Positions 24,521-34,331 of a DNA stretch of 64,000 nt are shown piece by piece; within the stretch, counting starts at the first letter, position 1, and each line of letters opens with the position of its first letter. The notes below the pieces were generated by a model that saw nothing but the letters and a program-made list of their open reading frames with translations, did no database searches and was not told where the DNA came from. This DNA is from Hyphomicrobium_A sp964493785. Its GTDB lineage: Bacteria > Pseudomonadota > Alphaproteobacteria > Rhizobiales > Hyphomicrobiaceae. A program made the translations under genes and the position numbers. The stretch is from assembly GCA_964493785.1 (NCBI GenBank), contig CAZBPM010000023.1:8643-72642 (forward strand), given 5' to 3'.

Positions 24521-26446
24521 TTACGGCGCCGTTTTCGCGGCGCGCCGGCCGGACGGGAGAATTGACGAAAGGAGTGAAAAGACCGTCAGCGCCACAAACC
24601 CGGCCGGCAACGCCAGCAGCACAGTTGCAGGTCCATGTATCCCCCACCAGTCTGCAACGCTGCGCGCCTGGACGCTGAGCGCCGCCCAGGCCTCTTCCTT
24701 GGCCACCCCCGGCTCGGCATCGAGCCAGGCTTCTCTCAGCTCGTTGAAATACTCATGCCCGCTGACCCCGCCGCGGGACAGCGCCGCCGTCGCCTCAAAG
24801 AACGGCACCGGGAAATAGTGCTGGGCGATGAGATAGCCGGCCAGCACGCCGATGCCGGCAATCATGCCTGCCGCAACCGCGATCGAGTTTGCCCTCGGCA
24901 TCCACAGCGCCGCCATGACCGCCGGAAACAATCCTGCCGCCGCCACCGCGGCCGCCCACGTTGCAATCTCGATGATGCTGCCCGGACGCAGCGCCGCGAG
25001 CACGGTGCCGGCCACAAGCACCGTCGCAGCGACGGCATAGGAAGCGAGTCGCACACCTTGTGAGTTCTCGATGCCTTGATCGCCGCCGATGTGGAGCGCC
25101 CGCACGATGGCCGTCACCGCCGCGCTCGTCGTCACTAGCACGGTCGCAAGCACGGCAACCGCGATCAGTCCCATAAGCGGCCCGTTCAGGTCAGTGATCT
25201 CGGGCAGGGCCAGCGCGATGACGTCGGGATCTATCACGACGTCCTGCAGGCGCAGCGACGTCACCGCCTCCGGCAACCTTGCGCATGCCTGCGCGACCGC
25301 GGCGGCACTGGTCGCCGCCTGCCCGCATACGTGCACGAGACCAAGCCTGCCATAAACGAACATCCACGCCGGCAGATCGGCAAATGGCGTGCGCTCCGCA
25401 ACGAGGCTAACAATCGACTGCCGCGCGTAGCTCGCCACCGCCGGCGCAAGCGTCAACAGCAGGACCACGAAACCAAGTCCCCACACGGCCACGTGCCGCG
25501 CGTTGCGCGCCGACGTCGCCGACAGCGGCGCCGACAGCAGGCTCGGCAGCACGCAAATGCCAGTCGCCAGGGCAATAATGACGCCGGCGAAATCGACGGG
25601 CGTCAGCGCGAGGAACGGCGTCATCATCGGTTTCATGAATGATGGATCGGCGAGATCCTGCTCGAGCAGGCTTTCTTCGACGCCCTGCAGCTGCCACAGC
25701 GAGTTGGCGTAGGCGATCTGCGGCACCGGGAGGCCGTACCACTGCATCGACAGGACGATGAGCGGCGCGAGCACCGCGACCAGCAGCAGTGGATAGAGCA
25801 GGCCGTTCGCAGTCGAGCCCGATTGCGCCCCGCGCACGACGAAGCAGGCAAGTGCCGCACACGCCGCCGCCGCGGTGGCCGTCGCGAAATCGACGCCGAG
25901 CAGCCGCATCCCGACCAGCCCCGCCGCCGATAGCCCGGCAACGATCAGCCCGATCATCGACACCGTGACGATGCCAGCGGTCAACAGGCCGACGAAGCTC
26001 CCCGGAAAGCGGCGCGCCAGAAGTTCGGCAAGCGAGCGCGCTCCGGTCTGCGCGAACCGAGGCGCCGTCAAAAGCTGCAGCAGCAGGCCGCCCGCTCCGA
26101 TGCCCAGAGCGTAGGAAAGCCCGTCATAGCCGAGGGCAAAGATCGCCCCTGGAACCGCGAGAAAGAAAGCGCCTGTCAGCGTATCCGTCGCCACCGACAT
26201 GCCACCCGCAATGGGCGCTGCGCCGGAACTCAGCCAGCCCCAGCTCGCCGCCAGCGCAACAGCCGCAGCTGCGGCGATGCCGACAGCCCAATAACTGCCC
26301 GTGCCCCACACCGTCGACGCACCGAATCCGCCGAGCAGCACCGCACCGACAAACGCCAACGATGCAAGAGCGAACGCACCCGAAGCCGCCCGTGACGAGC
26401 CCCCGGCAGCACCGACGCCTTTGGTGAGCGGCCCGTCGAGCGGCAT
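24521..26446 (-). CDS. Sodium:solute symporter family permease, DUF4212-associated type
   Basis: 641 residues with about 13-14 hydrophobic helices and an SSS-family core (APIAGGMSVATDTLTGAFFLAVPGAIFALGY; GGLLLQLLTAPRFAQTGARSLAEL, both shown only in part: SVATDTLTGAFFL and LLTAPRFAQTGARS). It belongs to the large-subunit type that pairs with a small DUF4212 protein, whose gene lies 1 bp upstream on the same strand. Related pairs are linked to acetate or other short carboxylates, but the substrate here is not known. An insertion of about 60 residues near the C-terminus (YFNELREAWLDAEPG) is periplasmic- or cytosolic-loop-like. Downstream is glpD. Confidence 0.86.
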   Translation of the reverse strand: MPLDGPLTKGVGAAGGSSRAASGAFALASLAFVGAVLLGGFGASTVWGTGSYWAVGIAAAAAVALAASWGWLSSGAAPIAGGMSVATDTLTGAFFLAVPGAIFALGYDGLSYALGIGAGGLLLQLLTAPRFAQTGARSLAELLARRFPGSFVGLLTAGIVTVSMIGLIVAGLSAAGLVGMRLLGVDFATATAAAACAALACFVVRGAQSGSTANGLLYPLLLVAVLAPLIVLSMQWYGLPVPQIAYANSLWQLQGVEESLLEQDLADPSFMKPMMTPFLALTPVDFAGVIIALATGICVLPSLLSAPLSATSARNARHVAVWGLGFVVLLLTLAPAVASYARQSIVSLVAERTPFADLPAWMFVYGRLGLVHVCGQAATSAAAVAQACARLPEAVTSLRLQDVVIDPDVIALALPEITDLNGPLMGLIAVAVLATVLVTTSAAVTAIVRALHIGGDQGIENSQGVRLASYAVAATVLVAGTVLAALRPGSIIEIATWAAAVAAAGLFPAVMAALWMPRANSIAVAAGMIAGIGVLAGYLIAQHYFPVPFFEATAALSRGGVSGHEYFNELREAWLDAEPGVAKEEAWAALSVQARSVADWWGIHGPATVLLALPAGFVALTVFSLLSSILPSGRRAAKTAP

Positions 26447-26447
26447 G

Positions 26448-26732
26448 TCAGGAGTCCGTTCCTAGCCGCCGCCGATCCTGCCAGCGCGCCGAGATGAGGC
26501 CGACCACGACCAGCGCGATCAGCGATCCTTGCGCTGCCATGAAGTATCCGAGGGGGAAGGCGAAAAAGTCGACGAGGTTCAGCGCCTGGCATACCAGCGG
26601 CAGCGCGACCGCGAACAGGGCGCACAACAACAGCGCCACGATGGGCAGCCGCGCAGCCCCGCGATCTTCGCTCGAAATATCTGAGTTACCGCGCGCCACG
26701 CCGGTCCCCGTCCGCTTCGGCGGCGTGCGCAT
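26448..26732 (-). CDS. DUF4212 small subunit of the sodium/solute symporter
   Basis: About 94 residues from the ATG at 26732. A charged N-terminus is followed by two membrane helices (LPIVALLLCALFAVALPLV and FPLGYFMAAQGSLIALVVVG) joined by a short turn with NLVDFFAFPLGYFMAAQGS. This is the diagnostic core of DUF4212 proteins, which are always paired with an SSS permease. It ends 1 bp before the start of the permease gene, so the two are translated together. An in-frame ATG at 26780 would extend the N-terminus with basic residues only. Confidence 0.88.
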   Translation of the reverse strand: MRTPPKRTGTGVARGNSDISSEDRGAARLPIVALLLCALFAVALPLVCQALNLVDFFAFPLGYFMAAQGSLIALVVVGLISARWQDRRRLGTDS

Positions 26733-27037
26733 CGCCGCTTCCCGACACGTTCGGCGCACTTTGCGACACCGTCGTGGCACCGCGCGCGAACAGCAGTGTA
26801 AATACGGCTACGGAACGCAAGCAGGCGGGGCGACACGCTCCCGCATCCCCCCGCCCCGGGATCTTCTCCCTAGACTTGGACCCTATTGCTTTTGCTTAGC
26901 CAGCTGAGTGGTCCACGACTCGCCGGACCCGCACCATGGTTGAGGCAGAATGCTGCGTCAAGTCGTCCGTCGTTGAAAAGATTCCTGATGCAAAGCAAAG
27001 ATTTGTGTGCGTGTCCGCATGAAGGATGGCAACGCCG
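26733..27037. other. Intergenic region between the DUF4212 and TPR genes
   Basis: About 300 bp including an unlikely 16-codon extension of the DUF4212 gene. I see no gene, RNA, strong promoter or terminator in it. Confidence 0.35.
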
Positions 27038-27682
27038 TCATGACACTTCCGGACGGCACTCGGAATCGGCCGGCACCGGATCGCACTGCCGGTCTCTGGC
27101 ACACTTCCCGATCGCGTCGAGCAGTGCCGGCGTGTAGACGCCGTCGATGGGTCCGTCATAAAGGCTCTGCGTGCGGAGGCCGCATTGATACATCTTCACG
27201 ATGGGCTCGCCGCCGTTGAAAATCGCCATCTTGTAGTCTTCGATGGCCGCTTCGCTGTCTCCCAGGTACTGGCGGATGTGCGCACGGGTATCGAGCGCAT
27301 ACGGACTGCCCGGCGACAGTCTCAAAGCCAGGTCGACGTCCTCCGCGCCCTCTTTCGCGCGGCCGAGTTTGTAGTAGGCCCACGCGCGGTTGTTCAGCGC
27401 CAACGGAAAGTCCGGCCTGATCTGCAGCGCCACGTCGTAGTCGGCAATTGCCTCATCGAACCTGCCGAGCAGGGAATAGGCGAGCGCCCTCATCCCATGC
27501 GCGAGACTGCGCTGCTCTTCCGAAAGCCCCGGTGTCTCGATCATTGCGGTGCAGCCGCTGATGCGCCGCTTGTTGTCGTCGCTCAGGCACTCGCGCAACA
27601 TGGGATCGTCGTTCGTCGCCATCGCCGCGACGGGACCGGCCGCCAACGCGGCTGCCACCATGAACAATCTGACGTAGAACAT
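27038..27682 (-). CDS. Exported tetratricopeptide-repeat protein
   Basis: 214 residues from the ATG at 27682. The signal peptide (MFYVRLFMVAAALAAGPVAA) is followed by three to four TPR units, for example RFDEAIADYDVALQIRPDFP, RAKEGAEDVDLALRLSPGSP and DSEAAIEDYKMAIFNGGEP. The C-terminal part has a conserved-looking CGLRTQSLYDGPIDGVYTP with peptidoglycan-binding-like features (short LxxxGxxxGxxDG motif). The product is probably periplasmic and acts in protein-protein contact. It is divergent from coaBC. No partner is obvious. Confidence 0.82.
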   Translation of the reverse strand: MFYVRLFMVAAALAAGPVAAMATNDDPMLRECLSDDNKRRISGCTAMIETPGLSEEQRSLAHGMRALAYSLLGRFDEAIADYDVALQIRPDFPLALNNRAWAYYKLGRAKEGAEDVDLALRLSPGSPYALDTRAHIRQYLGDSEAAIEDYKMAIFNGGEPIVKMYQCGLRTQSLYDGPIDGVYTPALLDAIGKCARDRQCDPVPADSECRPEVS

Positions 27683-27854
27683 CGATGCTCCCTGCTTCGA
27701 CCACCCCCTGCAAAGCATCACAAACAGGGCTTTATTGGGTCACCGCTCCCTGCCAGAACAGCGCAGTCCAGCGGTCCGGCCCACAGCAAGGGCTTAACAC
27801 CTTCTCACGACCACTTATGCTAGGGTTTGCGGGCAGAAGAAGCGAGCGTCCCAC

Positions 27855-29099
27855 GTGAAACAAAAGCAGGTTCTGCTCATCATCAGCGGCGGCATCGCCG
27901 CCTACAAGTGCCTCGACCTCATCCGGCGGCTGCGCGAGGCTGGAGCCTCCGTGCGCGCCGTAATGTCGAAGGCCGCCACCGAGTTCATCACCCCGCTATC
28001 CGTCGGCGCCCTAACCTCGCAGCGCGTCTTTACCAGCCTGTTCGATCTCAACGACGAGCAGGAGATCGGCCACATACGCCTCTCGCGTGAAGCCGACCTG
28101 CTGATCGTCGCCCCGGCCACCGCCGACCTCATCGCCAAGATGGCCGGCGGCCACGCCGACGACCTCGCGTCCACCGTCCTGCTTGCAACCGACAAGCCCG
28201 TGCTCGTTGCTCCCGCGATGAACCCGCGCATGTGGCTGCACCCGGCCACCCAGCGCAATGTTGCCCAGCTTCGCGCCGACGGCATCCAGTTCGTCGGCCC
28301 CAATACCGGCGAGATGGCGGAACGCGATGAAGCCGGCCCCGGCCGCATGTCGGAAGTCGCGGAAATCATCGCCGCCGCGAGCAACATCCTGTCCGATTCC
28401 CGCGCCGCACCCGTCGCGCAGCTTCGCGCCCGCCCGCTTCTTGGCCGACACGTTCTTGTCACCAGCGGACCGACCCACGAGCCCATCGATCCCGTGCGCT
28501 ACATCGCCAACCGCTCGTCCGGCAAGCAGGGGCACGCCATGGCCCGCGCGGCCGCAGCACTCGGCGCGCGCGTCACGCTCGTGTCGGGCCCGGTAACGAT
28601 CCCCGATCCTCCCGGAGTCGAAGTCGTGCGGGTTGAAACGGCGCTTCAGATGCAGCACGCCGTCGAGAACAGCCTTCCCGCCGACATCGCCGTGTTCGCA
28701 GCCGCCGTAGCCGATTGGCGCGCGGCATCACTCGCAAATCAGAAGCTGAAGAAATCGGGCGACACGCCCGGCCTCGATCTCGTCGAGAACCCCGACATCC
28801 TCGCCGGCGTCGGCAAGATGCGCGCGGGCCGCCCGCAACTCGTGATCGGGTTTGCTGCCGAAACGGCGAACGTCCAGAGCGAGGCCACGAGGAAGCGCAA
28901 ATCCAAGGGCGCCGATTGGATCGTCGCCAACGACGTTTCGGCCGAGCGCGGCGTATTCGGCGGTGAGGGCAACACCGTGCATCTCGTCACCGCCAACGGC
29001 ATCGAGGACTGGCCCACATTGAGCAAGGACGAGGTTGCACGCCGGCTGCTTCAACGTGCTGCCGAGCACATCGGCAGCGGCGCTGCGGCTGCCGAATGA
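27855..29099 (+). CDS. coaBC: Bifunctional phosphopantothenoylcysteine decarboxylase/synthetase CoaBC (Dfp)
   Basis: Two steps of coenzyme A synthesis: CTP-dependent coupling of cysteine to 4'-phosphopantothenate (CoaB, C-terminal half) and decarboxylation to 4'-phosphopantetheine (CoaC, N-terminal flavoprotein half). 414 residues from a GTG start at 27855. CoaC hallmarks are SGGIAAYK, HIRLSREADLL with the active His, and the PAMNPRMW clamp. CoaB shows SGPTHEPIDPVRYIANRSSGKQG and the AAVADWR motif. The stop overlaps the dut start (ATGA), the common coaBC-dut operon in alphaproteobacteria. Confidence 0.96.
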   Translation: MKQKQVLLIISGGIAAYKCLDLIRRLREAGASVRAVMSKAATEFITPLSVGALTSQRVFTSLFDLNDEQEIGHIRLSREADLLIVAPATADLIAKMAGGHADDLASTVLLATDKPVLVAPAMNPRMWLHPATQRNVAQLRADGIQFVGPNTGEMAERDEAGPGRMSEVAEIIAAASNILSDSRAAPVAQLRARPLLGRHVLVTSGPTHEPIDPVRYIANRSSGKQGHAMARAAAALGARVTLVSGPVTIPDPPGVEVVRVETALQMQHAVENSLPADIAVFAAAVADWRAASLANQKLKKSGDTPGLDLVENPDILAGVGKMRAGRPQLVIGFAAETANVQSEATRKRKSKGADWIVANDVSAERGVFGGEGNTVHLVTANGIEDWPTLSKDEVARRLLQRAAEHIGSGAAAAE

Positions 29100-29713
29100 C
29101 CGCCACGCGCCGCACCAGCAAGACCGCAAAGCCCGCAAAGCCCGCGCCGGCGCGCGTCGGCATCGTGCGCCTTCCGCACGCTGAGGGTCTGCCTCTCCCC
29201 GCCTATCAGACCGAAGGCGCCGCCGGACTTGACCTCATCGCAGCGCTCGACGCCCAGGGGCCGATGACCCTGTCACCAGGCGCACGCGCGCTGATCCCTA
29301 CCGGCCTCATCCTCGAGCTGCCGCAGGGCTACGAGGCGCAGGTCCGCCCGCGCTCGGGCCTCGCCGTCAACCACGGTGTCACCGTGCTCAACAGCCCCGG
29401 CACCGTCGACAGCGACTACCGCGGCGAGGTGCGCGTGATCCTTGCCAACCTTGGCCAGGCACCCTTCGAGATTCGCCGCGGCGAGCGCATCGCACAGCTG
29501 GTCATCAGCCCCGTCACGCATGCCACGCTCGTTGAAGTGAACGAAGTATCCAATACATTGCGCGGCGCAGGCGGATTTGGGTCAACGGGCAAATCCGCGA
29601 CCAATGAGAAAGCCCGGTCGCGCAAATCGGCGCCTGGAAAGAAATCCATGCCATCGCCGGCCGCACCACGAAAAAAAAAGCGCGCCGCAAAGGCTTCTGG
29701 CCGCAATCGCTGA
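29096..29713 (+). CDS. dut: dUTP diphosphatase with a Lys/Arg-rich C-terminal tail
   Basis: Trimeric dUTPase that hydrolyses dUTP to dUMP, keeping uracil out of DNA and feeding dTMP synthesis. All five motifs are present: AGLDL, RPRSGLA, GTVDSDYRGE, GERIAQLV and GGFGSTGK. At 205 residues it is about 50 longer than usual. A basic N-terminal extension (TSKTAKPAKPAPAR) and a 40-residue Lys/Arg/Ser/Pro tail after motif 5 (KSATNEKARS... through APRKKKRAAKASGRNR) account for the excess. The tail looks disordered and could bind nucleic acid. It overlaps coaBC by 4 bp. Confidence 0.94.
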   Translation: MTATRRTSKTAKPAKPAPARVGIVRLPHAEGLPLPAYQTEGAAGLDLIAALDAQGPMTLSPGARALIPTGLILELPQGYEAQVRPRSGLAVNHGVTVLNSPGTVDSDYRGEVRVILANLGQAPFEIRRGERIAQLVISPVTHATLVEVNEVSNTLRGAGGFGSTGKSATNEKARSRKSAPGKKSMPSPAAPRKKKRAAKASGRNR

Positions 29714-29829
29714 TCGGGGCGCCGCCTTGACAGCATCCACGGTTCGCCCAACGTGCCGCACAAGCGGCGCGGGTATCGCGGCCGCGGCAAGAGCCCTTTG
29801 GCTCGAACGCATCACAAAGGCACCCCTCG

Positions 29830-30831
<1,002 letters not shown>

Positions 30832-30845
30832 CGCGGTCACTCTCC

Positions 30846-30871
30846 GGCCCGGGCGTGTTGTCGCCCGGGCC
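30846..30871 (+). terminator. Hairpin terminator after cysK
   Basis: Perfect inverted repeat GGCCCGGGCG (30846-30855), loop TGTTGT, CGCCCGGGCC (30862-30871), 15 bp after the cysK stop. The following run is pyrimidine-rich but not a clean U tract, so termination may be only partial. Confidence 0.7.
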
Positions 30872-31042
30872 CACCCTCCTGACGATCCCTGCCAGCCGGC
30901 CGCGATTGACGCGGCCCTGCGGGAGCCGATCCCGCCTTTTCTCGTTCGGCGACGTAACTATCTTGGTAGAACGTGCCGGCATCACCCCTGATCCAGGCCA
31001 GCCAGCCCTGACGTCGTCAGCGAGTTGCGATAGCTTGAAACC

Positions 31043-31888
31043 ATGCAGGACAAGAGCACACCCCGCCTGACCGAGGCCGAGATCCAGCGCTACAAGCGCC
31101 ACTTGGTCCTGCGCGAGGTTGGCGGACAGGGGCAGCAGCGACTGAAGGCGGCGCGCGTGCTGGTCGTCGGCGCCGGCGGCCTTGGATCGCCAATCGTGTT
31201 GTATCTCGCCGCTGCCGGCGTAGGCACCATCGGCATCATCGACGACGATCGGGTTTCGCTCGACAATCTCCAGCGCCAGATCGCGCACGACACGGCGCGA
31301 ATTGGCACCCCGAAGGTCGACAGCGCGCGCGACACGATCGCCCGCATCAATCCGCACGTGACCGTCGAACCGATCGACGCCCGCCTCGATGCCGGCAATG
31401 CGGCCGAGATCATCTCTCGCTACGACATCGTCGCCGACGGTTCAGACAACATCGAAACCCGGTACCTGGTCTCGGACGCCTGCTATTTAACCGGGCGAAC
31501 ACTGGTGTTCGGAGCGGTGGGCCCGTTCGACGGATACGTATCGACGTTCAAGCCCCACCTGCGGGACGAGGCGGGAACCCCGTATCCCAGCTATCGCTGC
31601 CTGTTTCCCGAGGCTCCCGAACCCGGCACGATCCCCAATTGCTCCGAGGTGGGCGTGCTTGGCTCCATCGTCGGCGTCATCGGCACCCTTCAGGCAACCG
31701 AGATTCTAAAGGAAATTCTGGGTATCGGTACAAGCCTCGCGGGCCGTTTGCTGATCTATGATGGCCTGTCCGCGCGCTTCGAGACACTTACGGTTTCCTG
31801 GGACCCCGAGAATCCGCTGAGCGGACGCAACCCCTCGATAACTGACTTGTCGACGGCGACCAAACGTAACTCGACATGCGCCGCATGA
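31043..31888 (+). CDS. moeB: MoeB/ThiF-type adenylyltransferase lacking the zinc cysteines
   Basis: E1-like enzyme that adenylates the C-terminus of MoaD or ThiS for sulfur transfer in molybdopterin or thiamin synthesis. 281 residues, with the ATP motif VVGAGGLGSP (about 41-50), DNLQRQI and the adenylation-site DGSDNIETRY. E. coli MoeB binds zinc with two CxxC pairs; here the first pair is reduced to SYRC and the second is replaced by ENPLSGRNPSI. Zinc is therefore probably absent, as in several alphaproteobacterial members. The active-site cysteine NCSEVGVLG is kept. No thi or moa gene is adjacent, so the partner is unknown. Confidence 0.85.
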   Translation: MQDKSTPRLTEAEIQRYKRHLVLREVGGQGQQRLKAARVLVVGAGGLGSPIVLYLAAAGVGTIGIIDDDRVSLDNLQRQIAHDTARIGTPKVDSARDTIARINPHVTVEPIDARLDAGNAAEIISRYDIVADGSDNIETRYLVSDACYLTGRTLVFGAVGPFDGYVSTFKPHLRDEAGTPYPSYRCLFPEAPEPGTIPNCSEVGVLGSIVGVIGTLQATEILKEILGIGTSLAGRLLIYDGLSARFETLTVSWDPENPLSGRNPSITDLSTATKRNSTCAA

Positions 31889-31903
31889 AAGGATAGCGCT
31901 TCG

Positions 31904-32401
31904 ATGCTGGCTACCTGGGTCATACGCGCTGTGTTCGCATCAATTCTCGCTGCCGTTCTGTTTCCGCTGCCCGGCATGGGCGTCGAGGCCATCGCCCAGC
32001 AGCCGGATGAGCCGCAGCATTTCGCGATCGCGCCACCCACGGCTCCCGCCGGTACAGCCGTCTACGGCGCCATCGCATTCACGCCCGATGGCTCGTTCTT
32101 CTCGGTCTGGGAAATCGGCTCGCGCCTCGAAGCCGAGGAGAAGGTGCGCGAGGAATGCGCCGGCATGGGTCGCGGATCATGCGAAGCGGTCAGCTTCCGC
32201 GGCGAGATCTGCACCTCGATTGCTACAGGCGAGATCGGCAAGAAGCGCAAGATCACCTACGCCGGTGGCGGCCTCAATCCGGGCGACGCTGAAAAGCAGG
32301 CACTCGGCCGCTGCAATGGTGACCGGCGCGCTCGTGGCACCTGCCAATTGCGCACCACGGTCTGCGGCGACGGCCGGCTCGATTCAGCCCGCGCCGACTA
32401 G
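31904..32401 (+). CDS. Exported DUF4189-domain protein
   Basis: 165 residues with an N-terminal hydrophobic signal (about 6-32) ending near AIAQQ. The mature part contains the DUF4189 pattern: VYGAIAFTPDGSFFSVWEIG, then EAEEKVREECAGMGRGSCEAVSFRGE. A second similar segment follows in DAEKQALGRCNGDRRARGTCQL. Four to six cysteines are likely disulfide-bonded in the periplasm. The function of the family is unknown. It starts 15 bp after the MoeB-like gene and could be co-transcribed with it. Confidence 0.75.
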   Translation: MLATWVIRAVFASILAAVLFPLPGMGVEAIAQQPDEPQHFAIAPPTAPAGTAVYGAIAFTPDGSFFSVWEIGSRLEAEEKVREECAGMGRGSCEAVSFRGEICTSIATGEIGKKRKITYAGGGLNPGDAEKQALGRCNGDRRARGTCQLRTTVCGDGRLDSARAD

Positions 32402-32460
32402 CCCGCACTCAGATCGCAGGGGCGTCTGTCTATCATCCGGACCCTTCCCCCGCCTAAGCC

Positions 32461-32482
32461 GGCAAGGGCGCAAGCTTACCTC
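32461..32482. repeat. Short copy (C) of a dispersed intergenic element
   Basis: The first 14 bases (GGCAAGGGCGCAAG) are identical to 38846-38859. The sequence then jumps directly to GCTTACCTC, matching the other end of that element (AAGCTTCCCTC at 38912-38922). It looks like an internally deleted copy. Confidence 0.5.
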
Positions 32483-32495
32483 AGCTCGCGTCGCC

Positions 32496-33494
32496 CTAGA
32501 ACATAGCCGGATGCACGCGATCGGGCGGCGCGTGCCCGTCGAGGAACGCCTTGATATTGATGATGACCTTCTCGCCCATGTCGATGCGGCCCTCGATGGT
32601 GGCCGAACTCATGTGCGGCAGGGCGACGACCCGATCCGACGCCAGCAACTTCGGATTGACCGCCGGCTCGTGCTCGAACACGTCGAGCCCCGCGCCCGCA
32701 ATGGCACCCCCCTCGATCAGCCGCGCCAGCTCGTTCTCGTCGATGACCTCGCCGCGCGCCGTGTTGACGATATAGGCCGACGGCTTCAGCAGCCGCAGCC
32801 GCCGCGCCGACAGCAAGTGATACGTCCCCGGCGTGTGCGGGCAGTTCACCGACACGATATCCACCCGGCTGAGCATCTGGTCGAGGCTTTCCCAGTAGGT
32901 CGCCTCCAGTTCCTTCTCCAGGTCGAGCGCGACGCGCCGGCGGTTGTGATAGTGGATCTGCAGCCCAAAAGCCTTCGCGCGCCGCGCCACCGCCGAGCCG
33001 ATGCGGCCCATGCCGATGATTCCGAGCCGCTTGCCATAAATCCGATGGCCAAGCATCCAAGTCGGCGACCAGCCGCTCCACGTGTTCTTCTGGTTCTTGA
33101 GATAGTCGGCGCCCTCCACCAGCCGGCGCGGCGCCGCCAGAATGAGCGCCATCGTCATGTCGGCCGTGTCCTCGGTCAGCACGCCCGGGGTATTGGTGAC
33201 TGTGATGCCACGATTGCGGGCAGTGTCGAGGTCGATATTGTCCACGCCCGTGCCGAAGTTGGCGATTAGCCGAAGCTGCGGCCCCGCTTGGGAAATCACC
33301 GCCCTGTCGATGCGATCGGTTACAGTGGGCACCAGAACGTCGGCGACCTTCAGTGATTCGGTAATCTGTGCAGGCGTGAGGGGCGTATCATCGACGTTGA
33401 GCCGGGCGTCGAACAGCTCGCGCATCCGGGTCTCGACGACGTCAGGCAGCTTGCGCGTGACAATAACGATTGGCTTTCGGGCGCTGGTCGGCAT
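32496..33494 (-). CDS. D-isomer 2-hydroxyacid dehydrogenase (glycerate/glyoxylate reductase type)
   Basis: 332 residues from the ATG at 33494. NAD(P)-binding signature GKRLGIIGMGRIGSAVARRA, the substrate arginine in VNTARGEV, the Glu in DVFEHEP and the catalytic His in LPHMSSAT. Together these place it with glycerate dehydrogenase/hydroxypyruvate reductases (GyaR-like). It may reduce hydroxypyruvate or glyoxylate, which fits the glycerate kinase at 47.3 kb. No other serine-cycle genes are present, so that link is inference. It is divergent from the SH3 protein gene; the frame extends further upstream but without family similarity. Confidence 0.9.
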   Translation of the reverse strand: MPTSARKPIVIVTRKLPDVVETRMRELFDARLNVDDTPLTPAQITESLKVADVLVPTVTDRIDRAVISQAGPQLRLIANFGTGVDNIDLDTARNRGITVTNTPGVLTEDTADMTMALILAAPRRLVEGADYLKNQKNTWSGWSPTWMLGHRIYGKRLGIIGMGRIGSAVARRAKAFGLQIHYHNRRRVALDLEKELEATYWESLDQMLSRVDIVSVNCPHTPGTYHLLSARRLRLLKPSAYIVNTARGEVIDENELARLIEGGAIAGAGLDVFEHEPAVNPKLLASDRVVALPHMSSATIEGRIDMGEKVIINIKAFLDGHAPPDRVHPAMF

Positions 33495-33687
33495 CGGGGT
33501 CCGCTGCTGTTTCTTGAGATTGCCTGGGGGAGGATGGGCCGGTCGAGGTTTGCTTCTCGCTTGGGCAGGTCTAACAGAACGCCATTGCAATGACAAAGTG
33601 CCGGATTTTCTCTGCGCGGCGATGCGTGATAATTGGCCGCGAAGCCAGTCAGAGTTGCCGTTGCGATCTTCCACACCAATACAATCG

Positions 33688-34260
33688 ATGAGGCAGAGCA
33701 CGCGAATGCGGGGAACGGCGGCGCACAATGCATACAGCACTGTTCTGACAGTGCTGATTGGCCTTTCGGGCATGGCCTCCGCCTTTGCACAACCGGCCAG
33801 CGGAGCCTTCCAAAGCGCGAGCGGACTTCCCGTGCCGCGCTTCGTCAGCCTCAAGTCCGACCGCGTCAACATGCGCAAGGGACCGGGTACCGACTACCCC
33901 ACCGCCTGGGTCTACCGCCGCGCCGGTTTGCCGCTCGAAGTGATCAAGGAATTCGAGGGCTGGAGGCAGGTTCGGGACGCCGATGGAGCGGCAGGCTGGG
34001 TGCTGCAGTCATTCCTGTCGGGCCGCCGTACGGCTCTCGTCCTGCCTTGGGAGATCAAGCCGGGCGCACCCGCACCGAAGGTCGCCCTGCGCTACAACGA
34101 CAGCGAGCGCTCACGCGCCGTGGCCATGATCGAAGCCGGCGTCATCGCCAACCTGATGACCTGCGACGGCCTCTGGTGCCGCGTCACGATCGACAAGTTC
34201 CAGGGATATATCGAGCAGAAGAAGCTTTGGGGTGTCTACGAGGGCGAAACCGTCAGGTAG
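33688..34260 (+). CDS. Exported bacterial SH3-domain protein
   Basis: 190 residues from the ATG at 33688 (another at 33706). A signal peptide ends near SAFAQPA. Two SH3b-like units follow: VSLKSDRVNMRKGPGTDYPTAWVYRR with the conserved RxGPGTxYP, and a degenerate second copy KVALRYNDSERSRAVAMIEAGV ending in GLWCRVTIDKFQGYIEQKKLWGVY. This matches the SH3-like family of Rhizobiales periplasmic proteins thought to bind cell wall. It is divergent from the hydroxyacid dehydrogenase. Confidence 0.86.
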   Translation: MRQSTRMRGTAAHNAYSTVLTVLIGLSGMASAFAQPASGAFQSASGLPVPRFVSLKSDRVNMRKGPGTDYPTAWVYRRAGLPLEVIKEFEGWRQVRDADGAAGWVLQSFLSGRRTALVLPWEIKPGAPAPKVALRYNDSERSRAVAMIEAGVIANLMTCDGLWCRVTIDKFQGYIEQKKLWGVYEGETVR

Positions 34261-34331
34261 ACCAACGCCGAAAGGCGACTAGAAGATTTGCCGAGAACCG
34301 ATCCCAGCAACGCACGCATCAGGCGCGTCGC

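Noticed and set aside
32007..33269. 420-codon plus-strand frame across DUF4189 and hydroxyacid dehydrogenase genes
   Set aside because: Out of frame with the DUF4189 protein and antisense to the dehydrogenase; no motifs.
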